A stretch of DNA of 6,984 bases, from NCBI GenBank assembly GCA_045614565.1, contig JAZLDG010000010.1:1-6984 (forward strand), given 5' to 3'. A program made the position numbers and the translations under genes. The DNA is from Scatosoma sp045614565. Lineage in GTDB: Bacteria > Bacillota > Clostridia > Christensenellales > Borkfalkiaceae. This document shows, piece after piece, positions 1-5,519 of this stretch (the stretch's first letter is position 1; each line of letters starts with the position of its first letter). Under the pieces are notes generated by a model. The model saw nothing but the letters and a program-made list of their open reading frames with translations. It made no database searches and was not told the origin of the DNA.

Positions 1-1
1 T

Positions 2-33
2 CTATTTCCGTAATGTAATATTTTCGGAAATAG
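2..33. terminator. Hairpin after the 64-aa gene
   Basis: CTATTTCCG (2-10) and CGGAAATAG (25-33) form a perfect 9-bp stem with a 14-nt AT-rich loop, 13 bp after the stop of the 64-aa gene. There is no T-run on either strand, so alone it is not a classical terminator. It may protect the mRNA 3' end or be a protein site beside the stronger hairpin at 6937-6979. Confidence 0.45.
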
Positions 34-46
34 GACGGGTTACGCC

Positions 47-241
47 TTACTGTTTGCCCGTCGGGTTAAGCGCGTTTTTCAGGTGCGCCAAGTTAGACGA
101 AACGGCAACTAATAACTTGCGCTGTTCGTCGGTTAGTTCCATACCGCCGAAGATAGCCGCCGTTAGTTCGAACAGGGCGTTATATAGGTGGGCGTCCACC
201 TTTGCCACGACGTCGGCGTATGTCGTTTTGTTCTTTGCCAT
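47..241 (-). CDS. Small hypothetical protein (64 aa), last gene of the RHH operon
   Basis: I do not recognise this protein. It is 64 residues, looks mostly helical (an alanine/leucine-rich stretch over roughly residues 10-55) and has no cysteine, signal peptide or membrane segment. It begins 10 nt after the stop of the ribbon-helix-helix gene, so the two are very likely co-transcribed from the promoter associated with the repeat array at 622-666. The junction, TAACCGTTGAGGTATG, is nearly identical to the one before the 58-aa gene at 4559, which supports this ATG as a true start. The gene lies just before the hairpin at 2-33 and the terminator at 6937-6979 if the molecule is circular. Its position behind parA and the RHH gene suggests a role in plasmid maintenance, but that is inference only. 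Confidence 0.7.
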   Translation of the reverse strand: MAKNKTTYADVVAKVDAHLYNALFELTAAIFGGMELTDEQRKLLVAVSSNLAHLKNALNPTGKQ

Positions 242-251
242 ACCTCAACGG

Positions 252-554
252 TTATAACTGTGGCGGTTCCTGAGGTGCGGGCGTCCAACTGTCTATATAC
301 GCCTGTAATGCCTCGTTGTAAACCTCGTTTATGTTCTTTCTATCGTATGCGGCTATTGCCTTAACCTTTGCCACAATATCGGCGTTGAGGTTGTAACATA
401 CGCGGGTGGTGGTACCGCGTGGGGCTTTCATTGTTCCGCGTGTCGGTTCCTGAGCCTGTACGGGTTCCTGTGGTGTTGAGGTTGTCGGCTTTGGTGCCTG
501 TGGGGTGCTGAGCAATCCGCTAAGCCCGCCCAATACGTCTTGTTTCTTTGCCAT
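252..554 (-). CDS. Ribbon-helix-helix DNA-binding protein, probable ParA partner and plasmid-wide regulator
   Basis: This 100-aa protein has a flexible N-terminal half rich in Pro, Gln and Thr (residues 1-48, with repeated TPQ and QEP) and a C-terminal RHH fold: a beta strand at about 51-56 (RVCYNL), helix 1 at about 58-73 and helix 2 at about 75-90. That architecture, a disordered tail followed by RHH, matches the small centromere-binding partners of ParA ATPases such as ParG and omega. In those families the RHH dimer places its strand in the major groove of short repeats, and the tail stimulates the ParA ATPase. It lies downstream of parA but is separated from it by a 9-bp repeat array (622-666), so it probably binds and autoregulates from that array. 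The likely ligand is TATAGANNN, found in four arrays here. The fold is clear; the partition role and the target are inferred. Confidence 0.85.
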   Translation of the reverse strand: MAKKQDVLGGLSGLLSTPQAPKPTTSTPQEPVQAQEPTRGTMKAPRGTTTRVCYNLNADIVAKVKAIAAYDRKNINEVYNEALQAYIDSWTPAPQEPPQL

Positions 555-621
555 ATCTTGAAATAATATAACGGTTCGTATGTAATAGTAAATAGTAAGT
601 TAATACGGTTTATATAAACTA

Positions 622-666
622 TCTATACAGTATAGATAATATAGACGGTATAGACGTTATAGACAG
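622..666 (-). promoter_or_regulatory. Operator or centromere array 1: 9-bp TATAGANNN repeats between parA and the RHH gene
   Basis: On the plus strand there is an inverted unit TCTATACAG (622-630), then direct units TATAGATAA, TATAGACGG, TATAGACGT and TATAGACAG (631-666), with strict 9-bp spacing. The last unit contains the end of parA. The inverted/direct junction makes the palindrome CTATACAGTATAG (623-635). Next to it, on the RHH-gene side, is a perfect 12-bp palindrome GTTTATATAAAC (608-619). Arrays of short repeats beside a ParA/RHH pair are the usual form of a centromere bound by the RHH protein, which also represses its own gene. The array lies 68 bp upstream of the RHH start codon. 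Confidence 0.8.
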
Positions 667-1439
667 TTTAAGGGGTGTACGTTGAGGTATTCCGACGTAA
701 GGGCGTCGTAATCCTGTGCGCCGTTGCTGTGCGGGGCGTAACGGAATATGTCGTTACCTGTGGCGGGTGCCTCTCCTAACGCCACGTTGTCGCGTATCTT
801 CGTATCGAACACAGGGAACCCCGCGCCCTCTACCTGTTCCGCCGTCATACGGTGCAAACCCTTACGTTTGTCGTACTGTGTGAACAGGACGTAATACGGC
901 AACGTTCCGCCCGTCAGTTCCTCAACCTGTCGTACTATATCCGTAACCGAAACTAAGCCCCTGACGGCTAAATACTGAGGCTGTAACGTTATAATCGTTT
1001 CATCAGCCGCGTACAGGGCTGACAGGGTAAGTAAGCCCAACGTCGGCGGGGTGTCAATCAGGATAACGTCGTATTTGTCCCTGTATTTGTCCACAACGGA
1101 TTTAAAGCGCGTAATCCTGTCGGGTTCCGCCGCCATTTCCACCTCTAACGCCGACAAATCAGGAACCGACGGTAATACGTGCAATACGCCCGCCTGTCCG
1201 TCCTGTGGCAACACCTCAACGGGTGTAATATATGGGGTTATCCTTTCGCGCATAGCGGCGTATATGTGGCAATCCTGAGCAACGGGAACCTGTAACGTTT
1301 CGGTTAGGTTGCTTTGTCCGTCGTAGTCAATCAACAGGACGTTACAGCCCCTGAGCCTAAGCCCCGCGCCTAAGTTTACGGCGGTTGTTGTCTTTCCGAC
1401 GCCGCCCTTATTGTTGCATATCGTAATAATACGTGCCAT
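657..1439 (-). CDS. parA: ParA-family partition ATPase
   Basis: This 260-aa MinD/ParA-type ATPase carries the deviant Walker A motif KGGVGKTT at residues 11-18 (signature lysine K11), the Walker A' segment LLIDYDGQSN at 35-44, Walker B ILIDTPP at about 126-132, and the late conserved block IRDNVALGEAP at 216-226. It starts directly at the P-loop with no N-terminal helix-turn-helix, so it resembles the short ParA type that pairs with a small RHH protein rather than the P1/F type. Such ATPases form gradients on the nucleoid that move and space plasmid copies. It is the third gene of an operon with the 132-aa and 74-aa genes, starting 17 nt after the latter's stop. Its last codons run into the repeat array at 622-666, and its TAA lies inside that array. 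All key residues are present, so it should be active. Confidence 0.95.
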   Translation of the reverse strand: MARIITICNNKGGVGKTTTAVNLGAGLRLRGCNVLLIDYDGQSNLTETLQVPVAQDCHIYAAMRERITPYITPVEVLPQDGQAGVLHVLPSVPDLSALEVEMAAEPDRITRFKSVVDKYRDKYDVILIDTPPTLGLLTLSALYAADETIITLQPQYLAVRGLVSVTDIVRQVEELTGGTLPYYVLFTQYDKRKGLHRMTAEQVEGAGFPVFDTKIRDNVALGEAPATGNDIFRYAPHSNGAQDYDALTSEYLNVHPLNCL

Positions 1440-1456
1440 AGTGTTATATACTGTTG

Positions 1457-1681
1457 TTAGTTTTCCTTTCCGTTGAGGTATAACGCCACGACGTCAAACG
1501 CGACGTAATCCCCGCTATATGTGTATTGCCTCAACACCTCAACGACAGGGTACCGCCCCGCCATTGTGCGGGCTATCCTTAACGCGTCCCGCTTGTTGGT
1601 GGTGGTTGCCCTGTCCTGTAACTGTTGCCGTTCGGTATCGTAGCAATCTATTTCGTAATGTATGCTGTCGTATTTATCCAT
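1457..1681 (-). CDS. Small hypothetical protein (74 aa) between the 132-aa gene and parA
   Basis: I do not recognise this 74-aa protein. It is soluble-looking, with many Tyr, Asp and Arg residues. A probable helix (about 28-45, with KRDALRIARTMAGRY) is followed by a probable strand-rich part (about 46-70, with VVEVLRQYTYSG and VAFDVVALYL). That would suit a small alpha/beta binding domain, but I cannot name one. It starts 15 nt after the stop of the 132-aa gene and ends 17 nt before parA, with an AGGA sequence very close to its ATG. It is therefore almost certainly part of the operon controlled from the array at 2115-2150. Co-transcription with parA hints at partition or copy control; this is inference. 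Confidence 0.7.
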   Translation of the reverse strand: MDKYDSIHYEIDCYDTERQQLQDRATTTNKRDALRIARTMAGRYPVVEVLRQYTYSGDYVAFDVVALYLNGKEN

Positions 1682-1696
1682 ATTCCTGTACGGTGT

Positions 1697-2095
1697 TTAT
1701 AGGTAGTTATCGCCCCATAACGAAAGGCGTTCCGTAATACATACGCCCATATCGCGGGCTATGACGTCCAACAACTTGTTTAACAGGGGCGCAACGTCGT
1801 TATTGTAGTGTAGTGCGCCGTCCTTTTCCCCGTGTGTGTACATTTCCGCACGACGTAATACGGGCTTGATGTCGCGTATAGCGCGTATTACCCTTATATA
1901 GTCCTCCGTTTCGTGGGACAGGGTGGCGTACACGTTGAGGTTAGGGCGGTTCATAAATGCCCCGTCCTCGTCCTTTTCGTATTCCGTTGTGTCAATAGTG
2001 GTAAGTTCCGACAGGTTGATAGGTTCCTGTACCTGTGCGGGTTCCGCGTGCTGAGCCGCCGCGTTGGTGTCTTGCTTTGTCATTGTTTGGTGCAT
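1697..2095 (-). CDS. Hypothetical protein (132 aa), first gene of the parA operon
   Basis: The function is unknown. I place the start at the ATG at 2095. An upstream TTG at 2110 would add five residues, but it falls in the leader, and the context AACCTAATG at 2095 matches that of the recombinase start at 3147. A further in-frame ATG lies at 2083. The N-terminal 30 residues are low-complexity (AEPAQVQEP), strikingly like the QEPVQAQEP linker of the RHH protein. The rest is probably helical, with an acidic patch (TTEYEKDEDG) and a C-terminal segment containing APLLNKLLDVIARDMG. No catalytic motif is visible. The repeat array at 2115-2150 ends 20 bp upstream, so it should be controlled by the RHH protein. 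Candidate roles include a replication or copy-control accessory, but nothing in the sequence proves one. Confidence 0.7.
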   Translation of the reverse strand: MHQTMTKQDTNAAAQHAEPAQVQEPINLSELTTIDTTEYEKDEDGAFMNRPNLNVYATLSHETEDYIRVIRAIRDIKPVLRRAEMYTHGEKDGALHYNNDVAPLLNKLLDVIARDMGVCITERLSLWGDNYL

Positions 2096-2114
2096 TAGGT
2101 TGTTATACAAATTG

Positions 2115-2150
2115 TCTATACAGTATAGACGTTATAGACGGTATAGATAG
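2115..2150 (-). promoter_or_regulatory. Operator array 2: 9-bp TATAGANNN repeats before the 132-aa/74-aa/parA operon
   Basis: Read on the plus strand this is one inverted unit, TCTATACAG, followed by direct units TATAGACGT, TATAGACGG and TATAGATAG, in exact 9-bp register. The inverted unit plus the first direct unit makes the palindrome CTATACAGTATAG (2116-2128). The flank TTTGGCG (2151-2157) is shared with array 3. The array ends 20 bp before the chosen start of the 132-aa gene, so it would overlap or abut the promoter. I could not find a good TAnnTTTG element here (the nearest is ACAATTTG), which may mean that transcription depends on the bound protein or is weak. Confidence 0.8.
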
Positions 2151-2175
2151 TTTGGCGCGGTTGTGGTGCGGCTTA

Positions 2176-3147
2176 TTAAGCCATTACCGCGCTATACAGG
2201 CTGTCTAACAGGTTTTCGCCGCCGTTGTTAAGGCGTTGTTCCTCGCGTAACGTAGCCGTGTATATTTGGGTTGTTGCGGGGTTGCTGTGCCTCAACATAT
2301 ATTGCGCCTGTTCGATAGTTCCGCCCGCCCTTAATACGTTGGTTCCCGCCGTGTGCCTGAGGCTGTGGGCTGTGAACGCGCGGTTATCAAGTCCAACGCC
2401 GCGTAATCCGTCCTTTATCAGTCCTGAAACGGCGCGGGTTGTCATACGTCCGCCGTTGTTGCGGTTGCTTTCGCTGACGAACAGGGGCGCGTTGGCGTCG
2501 GTGTTCTTGCGGGTGCTGAGGTAAACCGCCAACGGCTTATACGCCGCGTCAGTCAGGATAACGAAATTATCCTTTTCAACGCGTCCCTTTCCCTGTACCA
2601 TTAAAACGCGCTGTTCGCCTATATACGTGATGTCCGAAATGTTGGCGCGTACCACCTCAATACAACGTAATCCTGTACGGACGCAAAGGTTTACTATTGC
2701 GTAGTCGCGTGGGCTTTGTTCCTGTTCGTGGCGTAACAGTTCGCCCACCTTACCCACCGTAAGCGGCTTTTTCTTAAACTCCTGTTTGCGCTTTGGCGCG
2801 TGTACGCCCTTTGCTATGTTCGGATAGTATTTGTTAGCCTCAGCCCATTCGTAAAAACGGCGTATGCTGTTGATGTACGACGCAACGGTTAGGCTTGATT
2901 TTCCGACGTTAAGTAAATGTTCCTTGTATGCTATTACGTCGGCTACTGTCAGGGCGGGAACGTTGCGCCCTGTGTCCTGTACCCACGCGAAGAAACCCGC
3001 GACAGTACGGGCGTACAAATCACGGCTTGACGGTGCCACGTCCTGAGAACGGGCGAACATATCTATAACGGGGGTAATGTCAGCAACAACGCGGATTGCG
3101 TCGGCTGTGGTGGTTGGTGTGGTGCTGTTCATATTGTGGTGGTTCAT
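2176..3147 (-). CDS. Tyrosine recombinase (integrase, XerC/D-like)
   Basis: This 323-aa phage-integrase-family recombinase is complete. A core-binding SAM-like domain covers about residues 24-105, and the catalytic domain covers about 128-300. All expected catalytic residues can be seen: Arg161 in TGLRCIEV, Lys187 in VQGKGR, His261 and Arg264 in HSLRHT, His287 in LRHSNP, and the nucleophile Tyr296 in TQIYT. The length and motif spacing match XerC/XerD-like enzymes, so it could resolve plasmid multimers, integrate the element or invert DNA; no attachment site can be assigned with certainty. The start at 3147 leaves a leader of only a few nt behind a very good promoter (3158-3187); an alternative ATG lies at 3132. 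The eight-unit repeat array abuts that promoter, so expression is probably set by the RHH protein. A frameshift or a missing residue is not seen. Confidence 0.93.
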   Translation of the reverse strand: MNHHNMNSTTPTTTADAIRVVADITPVIDMFARSQDVAPSSRDLYARTVAGFFAWVQDTGRNVPALTVADVIAYKEHLLNVGKSSLTVASYINSIRRFYEWAEANKYYPNIAKGVHAPKRKQEFKKKPLTVGKVGELLRHEQEQSPRDYAIVNLCVRTGLRCIEVVRANISDITYIGEQRVLMVQGKGRVEKDNFVILTDAAYKPLAVYLSTRKNTDANAPLFVSESNRNNGGRMTTRAVSGLIKDGLRGVGLDNRAFTAHSLRHTAGTNVLRAGGTIEQAQYMLRHSNPATTQIYTATLREEQRLNNGGENLLDSLYSAVMA

Positions 3148-3157
3148 TAGGTTAGTG

Positions 3158-3187
3158 CAAATATAGTGATAAAATAGTAAAAAACAA
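3158..3187 (-). promoter_or_regulatory. Bacteroidota-type promoter for the recombinase gene
   Basis: On the minus strand, TTG (3187-3185) is followed after 19 bp by TATATTTG (3165-3158), a perfect match to the Bacteroidota -7 consensus TAnnTTTG with a -33 TTG. Transcription should start only a few nt before the ATG at 3147, giving a nearly leaderless mRNA (or a leader of about 20 nt if translation begins at 3132). The -33 element touches the first repeat unit of array 3 at 3188, so a protein covering the array would sit beside or on RNA polymerase. Confidence 0.75.
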
Positions 3188-3259
3188 TATAGACAGTATA
3201 GAAAGTATAGACAGTATAGATAATATAGACGTTATAGACAGTATAGACGTTATAGATAG
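3188..3259 (-). promoter_or_regulatory. Operator or centromere array 3: eight tandem 9-bp TATAGANNN units upstream of the recombinase
   Basis: Eight perfectly phased 9-bp units run from 3188 to 3259: TATAGACAG, TATAGAAAG, TATAGACAG, TATAGATAA, TATAGACGT, TATAGACAG, TATAGACGT, TATAGATAG. The flank TTTGGCG is identical to that of array 2. This is the longest array and the only one without an inverted unit at its promoter-proximal end. It directly abuts the -33 element of the recombinase promoter. With 72 bp, it could hold a helical filament of RHH dimers, as omega does on its heptad arrays, and it is the strongest single centromere candidate. Confidence 0.85.
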
Positions 3260-3345
3260 TTTGGCGGGTGTGTAGTGGGGTTTTTGCCTTTTCGGGTTGA
3301 GGTGTTCCGCCTGTTCGCCGCTTGTTACCCCAACCGTTGAGGTAC

Positions 3346-3378
3346 AAAAATAGCCCTATCGCACCACCGACAGGGCTA
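3346..3378 (-). terminator. Intrinsic terminator ending the small RNA and any read-through from the 197-aa operon
   Basis: On the minus strand, TAGCCCTGTCG (3378-3368) pairs with CGATAGGGCTA (3361-3351) around a 6-nt loop, giving an 11-bp stem with one G-T wobble, followed at once by TTTTT (3350-3346). This is a textbook rho-independent terminator. It separates the upstream genes from the recombinase promoter. Confidence 0.88.
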
Positions 3379-3419
3379 AACCTAATGCGCCAAGAATACG
3401 CCGCATAACGACGCCTTGA
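3346..3419 (-). ncRNA. Predicted small RNA (about 73 nt) or short leader transcript
   Basis: A promoter with a perfect TAnnTTTG box (3425-3453) is followed only about 70 nt later by a strong intrinsic terminator (3346-3378), so the default product is a short, stable RNA with a terminal hairpin. The interval holds one tiny ORF (3356-3406), MRRILGALGLALSVVR, whose stop codon lies within the terminator stem. A peptide or attenuator role is therefore also possible, although the downstream recombinase has its own promoter. It may regulate copy number or act in trans; nothing in the sequence shows its target. The transcription start is estimated from the promoter, not measured. Confidence 0.5.
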
Positions 3420-3424
3420 CAATG

Positions 3425-3453
3425 CAAAGATATACATTTTATCGTTACCCCAA
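3425..3453 (-). promoter_or_regulatory. Bacteroidota-type promoter driving the predicted small RNA
   Basis: On the minus strand, TTG (3453-3451) is followed after 18 bp by TATCTTTG (3432-3425), matching the TAnnTTTG -7 consensus exactly. It has no TATAGANNN array, unlike the recombinase promoter, so it is probably constitutive or differently regulated. A short inverted repeat, CCCC-N7-GGGG (3448-3462), overlaps the -33 element and could be an operator or a weak hairpin after the 197-aa gene. Confidence 0.68.
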
Positions 3454-3496
3454 TTACAGGGGCTGAAATCGTCTAAAAACGGGCAAATACGGGGCG

Positions 3497-4090
3497 TTAT
3501 CGTTTAATGCGGTGCGCCTGTTCCTCTATGTCCCTGTACCAACCAATGGCGCGGCGGTTGAGGCGTTCCACCTTACGCGCAAACGGCGTCGGTTTCCCCC
3601 TGTACGTGTATTTGCGTCGGGGCTGTTGTTCCAACTGTTCCACCTTGTCGGCATACGTCAGGAAACGGAACACGTCGTTACGTCGGTTACGGCTCAACGT
3701 TTGTTGTTCGTACAGGTGCGGGAACGCGTGGCGGGAAACGAAACGCCCGTTTACCAAATACAGGTTACGACAGGAACGCCCCGTTACGGGACAAACGAAA
3801 TAATAGAACCCGCGCCCCTTTTCCCACGTTACGCCCTTGTCTAAGTTCGACGAACGCCAACGTAACTGTACCGTTTGCGTTACCTGTTCCCCGTCGGCTG
3901 TCCTGTATGCAATCGTACAACGGTGGTTTACCGTGTCGGTTGTAAATCTTACTGAGGCTATGACGTCGGAACCTTGCGCCCACGTGATAACCCCCTCAGC
4001 CGTCGCGTTGGGGACGAAATAGCCTAACGCCTTGCACCGTGTCAGGTTCAGGCGTAAATAGTCCTGTATCGTCGGTTTGCTGTGTGCCAT
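3497..4090 (-). CDS. Conserved hypothetical protein with a degenerate zinc-ribbon-like core (197 aa)
   Basis: The layout matches a widespread family of unknown function in bacterial accessory regions: an N-terminal TIQDYLRLNLTR-type segment, a beta-rich middle (about 35-80, with VIASVRFTTDT and QLRWRSSN), then a core with FVCPVTGRSCRNLYL, RFVSRHAF and LYEQQTLS (about 98-134). In relatives I remember, this core holds paired Cys motifs (CPxCGR and CRHC) suggesting a zinc ribbon; here several metal positions are replaced, leaving CPVTGRSC and RHA. The C-terminal third is highly basic and probably helical, consistent with nucleic-acid binding. It is the last gene of the five-gene operon, 46 bp after the 77-aa gene. 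As the largest unassigned protein here, it is one candidate for an unrecognised replication factor, but nothing shows that directly. Confidence 0.8.
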   Translation of the reverse strand: MAHSKPTIQDYLRLNLTRCKALGYFVPNATAEGVITWAQGSDVIASVRFTTDTVNHRCTIAYRTADGEQVTQTVQLRWRSSNLDKGVTWEKGRGFYYFVCPVTGRSCRNLYLVNGRFVSRHAFPHLYEQQTLSRNRRNDVFRFLTYADKVEQLEQQPRRKYTYRGKPTPFARKVERLNRRAIGWYRDIEEQAHRIKR

Positions 4091-4136
4091 ATCCGCCTAA
4101 ATTATTAGTGATAATCCACGAATACGACGGGTTGCG

Positions 4137-4370
4137 TTACCACGTAAACCCCGCCGTCGGTTCCCCGAAATCGTTTGAACAGGTTTCTACCTTTGGCGTT
4201 GTGTACGGTAACAACTGTAACACCGCCTTTATACGTTCCTGAGGCGGCAAAGCCTCTAACAGTTCGGGCAACTGTTCAAGTTCCCGCGCCATAATAGCCT
4301 TTAATTGCCCGTGTAAGCCCTTAATCGTCGCGTCGGGTGTAATGGGCTGTTTGTTCGTTTTCGTTGCCAT
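4137..4370 (-). CDS. Small hypothetical protein (77 aa) with a phage-accessory-like PQER motif
   Basis: This 77-aa protein has a short polar N-terminus, a long amphipathic helix (about 19-45, with LKAIMARELEQLPELLEALPP) and the segment PQERIKAVLQLLPYTTPKV (about 43-61). That segment resembles the C-terminal part of small Bacteroidota phage and mobile-element proteins of the LEPKERL...LPYVLPKV type, some of which are found beside terminase-like genes. The 73-aa protein at 5061 has a comparable PQERAAVMATLI segment, so the two may be distant relatives. It starts 12 nt after the 58-aa gene and is clearly in the same operon. The exact function is unknown; no catalytic residues can be seen. Confidence 0.72.
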   Translation of the reverse strand: MATKTNKQPITPDATIKGLHGQLKAIMARELEQLPELLEALPPQERIKAVLQLLPYTTPKVETCSNDFGEPTAGFTW

Positions 4371-4382
4371 ATATGCGTGTTT

Positions 4383-4559
4383 TTACAATACGTCCGTTAC
4401 GGCGTTGGTAAGTGCAACCAACAGGGCGGCTAACCTGTCCCGTTCCCATTGTGTCAGGCTTGGGGATTTCATAGCCTTTATAATAGCCGCGCGGGATTTC
4501 ACAACCTTGTTTGAAACGGTTGTTACGACAGTTAAATACGTGTTGCTGTGCTGTTCCAT
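4383..4559 (-). CDS. Small hypothetical protein (58 aa), easily missed gene in the five-gene operon
   Basis: This 58-codon frame starts at ATG 4559 and ends with TAA at 4383. It fills the otherwise unexplained gap between the 90-aa gene (stop at 4571) and the 77-aa gene (start at 4370). The protein begins MEQHSNTYLTVVTTVSN, is basic in the middle (KVVKSRAA) and ends in a probable helix with SLTQWERDRLAALLVALTNAV. The pattern of a short strand-like start and a C-terminal helix is common among small phage-type proteins, but I cannot name a family. Its start is supported by the junction TAACCCGTTGAGGTATG, almost the same as before the 64-aa gene at 241. The longer overlapping frame from 4566 is rejected as a shadow. 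Confidence 0.72.
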   Translation of the reverse strand: MEQHSNTYLTVVTTVSNKVVKSRAAIIKAMKSPSLTQWERDRLAALLVALTNAVTDVL

Positions 4560-4570
4560 ACCTCAACGGG

Positions 4571-4843
4571 TTATAAAATATACATATCCTTTGCGCCGTT
4601 GGTTCCGTCGGTTACGGGGTACCGTTCCGACAGGGCGCGTAATACCGTCAGTTCAACGTCGCGGCTCAGGTTCTTAATGTCGGCTATGTATTCCGACGTG
4701 TGCAACGTCCCCGCCGTTTCCTTTGCGCCTATGTTACGTAGGTTCCTGAGGAACCGCGCAAATACGCCCGCCTGTAAGGGCTTATTAACGGGTACGTCGA
4801 ACACCCAACGCCCGCCCTTGCTGTCGGTATGTCCTACTTTCAT
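4571..4843 (-). CDS. Small hypothetical protein (90 aa)
   Basis: The family is not recognised. The 90 residues start with a polar, glycine-containing segment (MKVGHTDSKGGRWVFDVPVN), followed by a basic helical part (about 22-38, with PLQAGVFARFLRNLRNIG) and a second predicted helix (about 50-75, with TSEYIADIKNLSRDVELTVLRAL). No membrane segment or cysteine is present. It overlaps the 73-aa gene by 4 nt (ATGA), indicating translational coupling, and is followed after 11 nt by the 58-aa gene. Inside it lies a 15-bp palindrome, GGTTCCTGAGGAACC (4741-4755), which may be only a coding coincidence. Its role is unknown. Confidence 0.72.
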   Translation of the reverse strand: MKVGHTDSKGGRWVFDVPVNKPLQAGVFARFLRNLRNIGAKETAGTLHTSEYIADIKNLSRDVELTVLRALSERYPVTDGTNGAKDMYIL

Positions 4844-5061
4844 ACCTGTTCGGGTTGAGGTGTTGAGGTTACGCCCGTTGAGGCTATCAACGTAGCCATT
4901 ACCGCCGCGCGTTCCTGTGGCGTCAATACCTTGAAATCCGCCTCAAACTGTGCGCGGTTGCGCTTGATGAACGTATTAACCCATTCGTTAAGGGGCTTGT
5001 TTCCTGTTCCTTTGGCGCGTCCCCCCATTCGTCCGCGTCCGTCGTTCGCTGTTCTTGCCAT
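4840..5061 (-). CDS. Small basic phage-type protein (73 aa), DUF5681-like N-terminus
   Basis: The N-terminus, with GRGRMGGRAKGTGNKPLNEW (about 8-27), is the Gly/Arg/Lys-rich start typical of small DUF5681-like proteins of phages and mobile elements, some annotated as possible small-terminase-type DNA binders. Next comes a helical part with FIKRNRAQFEADFKVLTPQERAAVMATLI (about 31-59). The tail, TSTPQPEQV, repeats the TPQ style seen in the RHH protein. It is the first gene of the five-gene operon. The spacer upstream is AT-rich and holds a 19-bp near-palindrome at 5131-5149 rather than a TATAGANNN array, so this operon seems to lie outside the RHH regulon. The family assignment is from memory of the motif and is moderate; packaging or replication roles are speculation. 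Confidence 0.7.
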   Translation of the reverse strand: MARTANDGRGRMGGRAKGTGNKPLNEWVNTFIKRNRAQFEADFKVLTPQERAAVMATLIASTGVTSTPQPEQV

Positions 5062-5130
5062 AACTATATACTATTTAACACTACTAAGTTACTAATAATT
5101 AAGCAAATAACGTACATTTTATTGTATAAA

Positions 5131-5149
5131 TGTGCTATAATATGGCACA
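5131..5149. promoter_or_regulatory. 19-bp near-perfect palindrome, candidate operator of the five-gene operon
   Basis: TGTGCTATAATATGGCACA has 9-bp arms around a central A, with only one mismatched pair (T opposite G, a wobble in RNA). It lies 70 bp upstream of the 73-aa gene in an AT-rich spacer. Dimeric repressors often bind such sites, but no protein can be assigned and no clear TAnnTTTG promoter was found beside it. Confidence 0.4.
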
Positions 5150-5519
5150 AATTAACGTGCGGGCTGTCCCGTCGGTTGGTTGCTAACTTTTGCGTTTAAA
5201 CCTCAACGGGTATAACGTATTGATATACAACGGGATAGCGAACGACGAACGGCAAAAACGTTTAAAATACTGTTTAATTCGATTTTCGCGTTTGTGTTTC
5301 TCTATTCCGTATTACGTCGGCATTTTCAGCCCTCAACCTGTAAGGAAACGTTACGCGTTGGCGGTGGTTCCTGTGTTACCTCAGGACGTTACAGGCGTTG
5401 AGGCTGTACCAATCAGGACGGACAGGGCGCAAACGTCGGCGTATCAGCCTGTTAGCCCCGTCGGTACCGTTGAGGCGGTGCAAGTCCTACACAATCGTAG
5501 GCGTATAGGTACACACAGT

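Noticed and set aside
1087..1095. DnaA-box-like TTGTCCACA
   Set aside because: A single, one-mismatch site inside the parA coding region, with no cluster around it.
2261..2268. Plus-strand TAnnTTTG match TATATTTG
   Set aside because: It lies antisense in the recombinase gene over the catalytic tyrosine codons and has no plus-strand gene downstream; probably chance.
3188..3259. CRISPR array
   Set aside because: The units are 9 bp in direct tandem with no spacers, and there are no cas genes.
3147..3437. 96-aa minus-strand frame upstream of the recombinase
   Set aside because: It translates through an intrinsic terminator, a promoter and the 9-bp repeat array, giving the artefact of a Tyr/Val/Thr three-residue repeat.
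4321..4566. 81-aa minus-strand frame
   Set aside because: It overlaps both the 77-aa and the 58-aa genes in another frame; the 58-aa frame fits the operon spacing and the conserved start junction.
4741..4755. 15-bp palindrome GGTTCCTGAGGAACC as an operator
   Set aside because: It lies inside the 90-aa gene and is made from a word (TTCCTGAGG) that recurs throughout the window.
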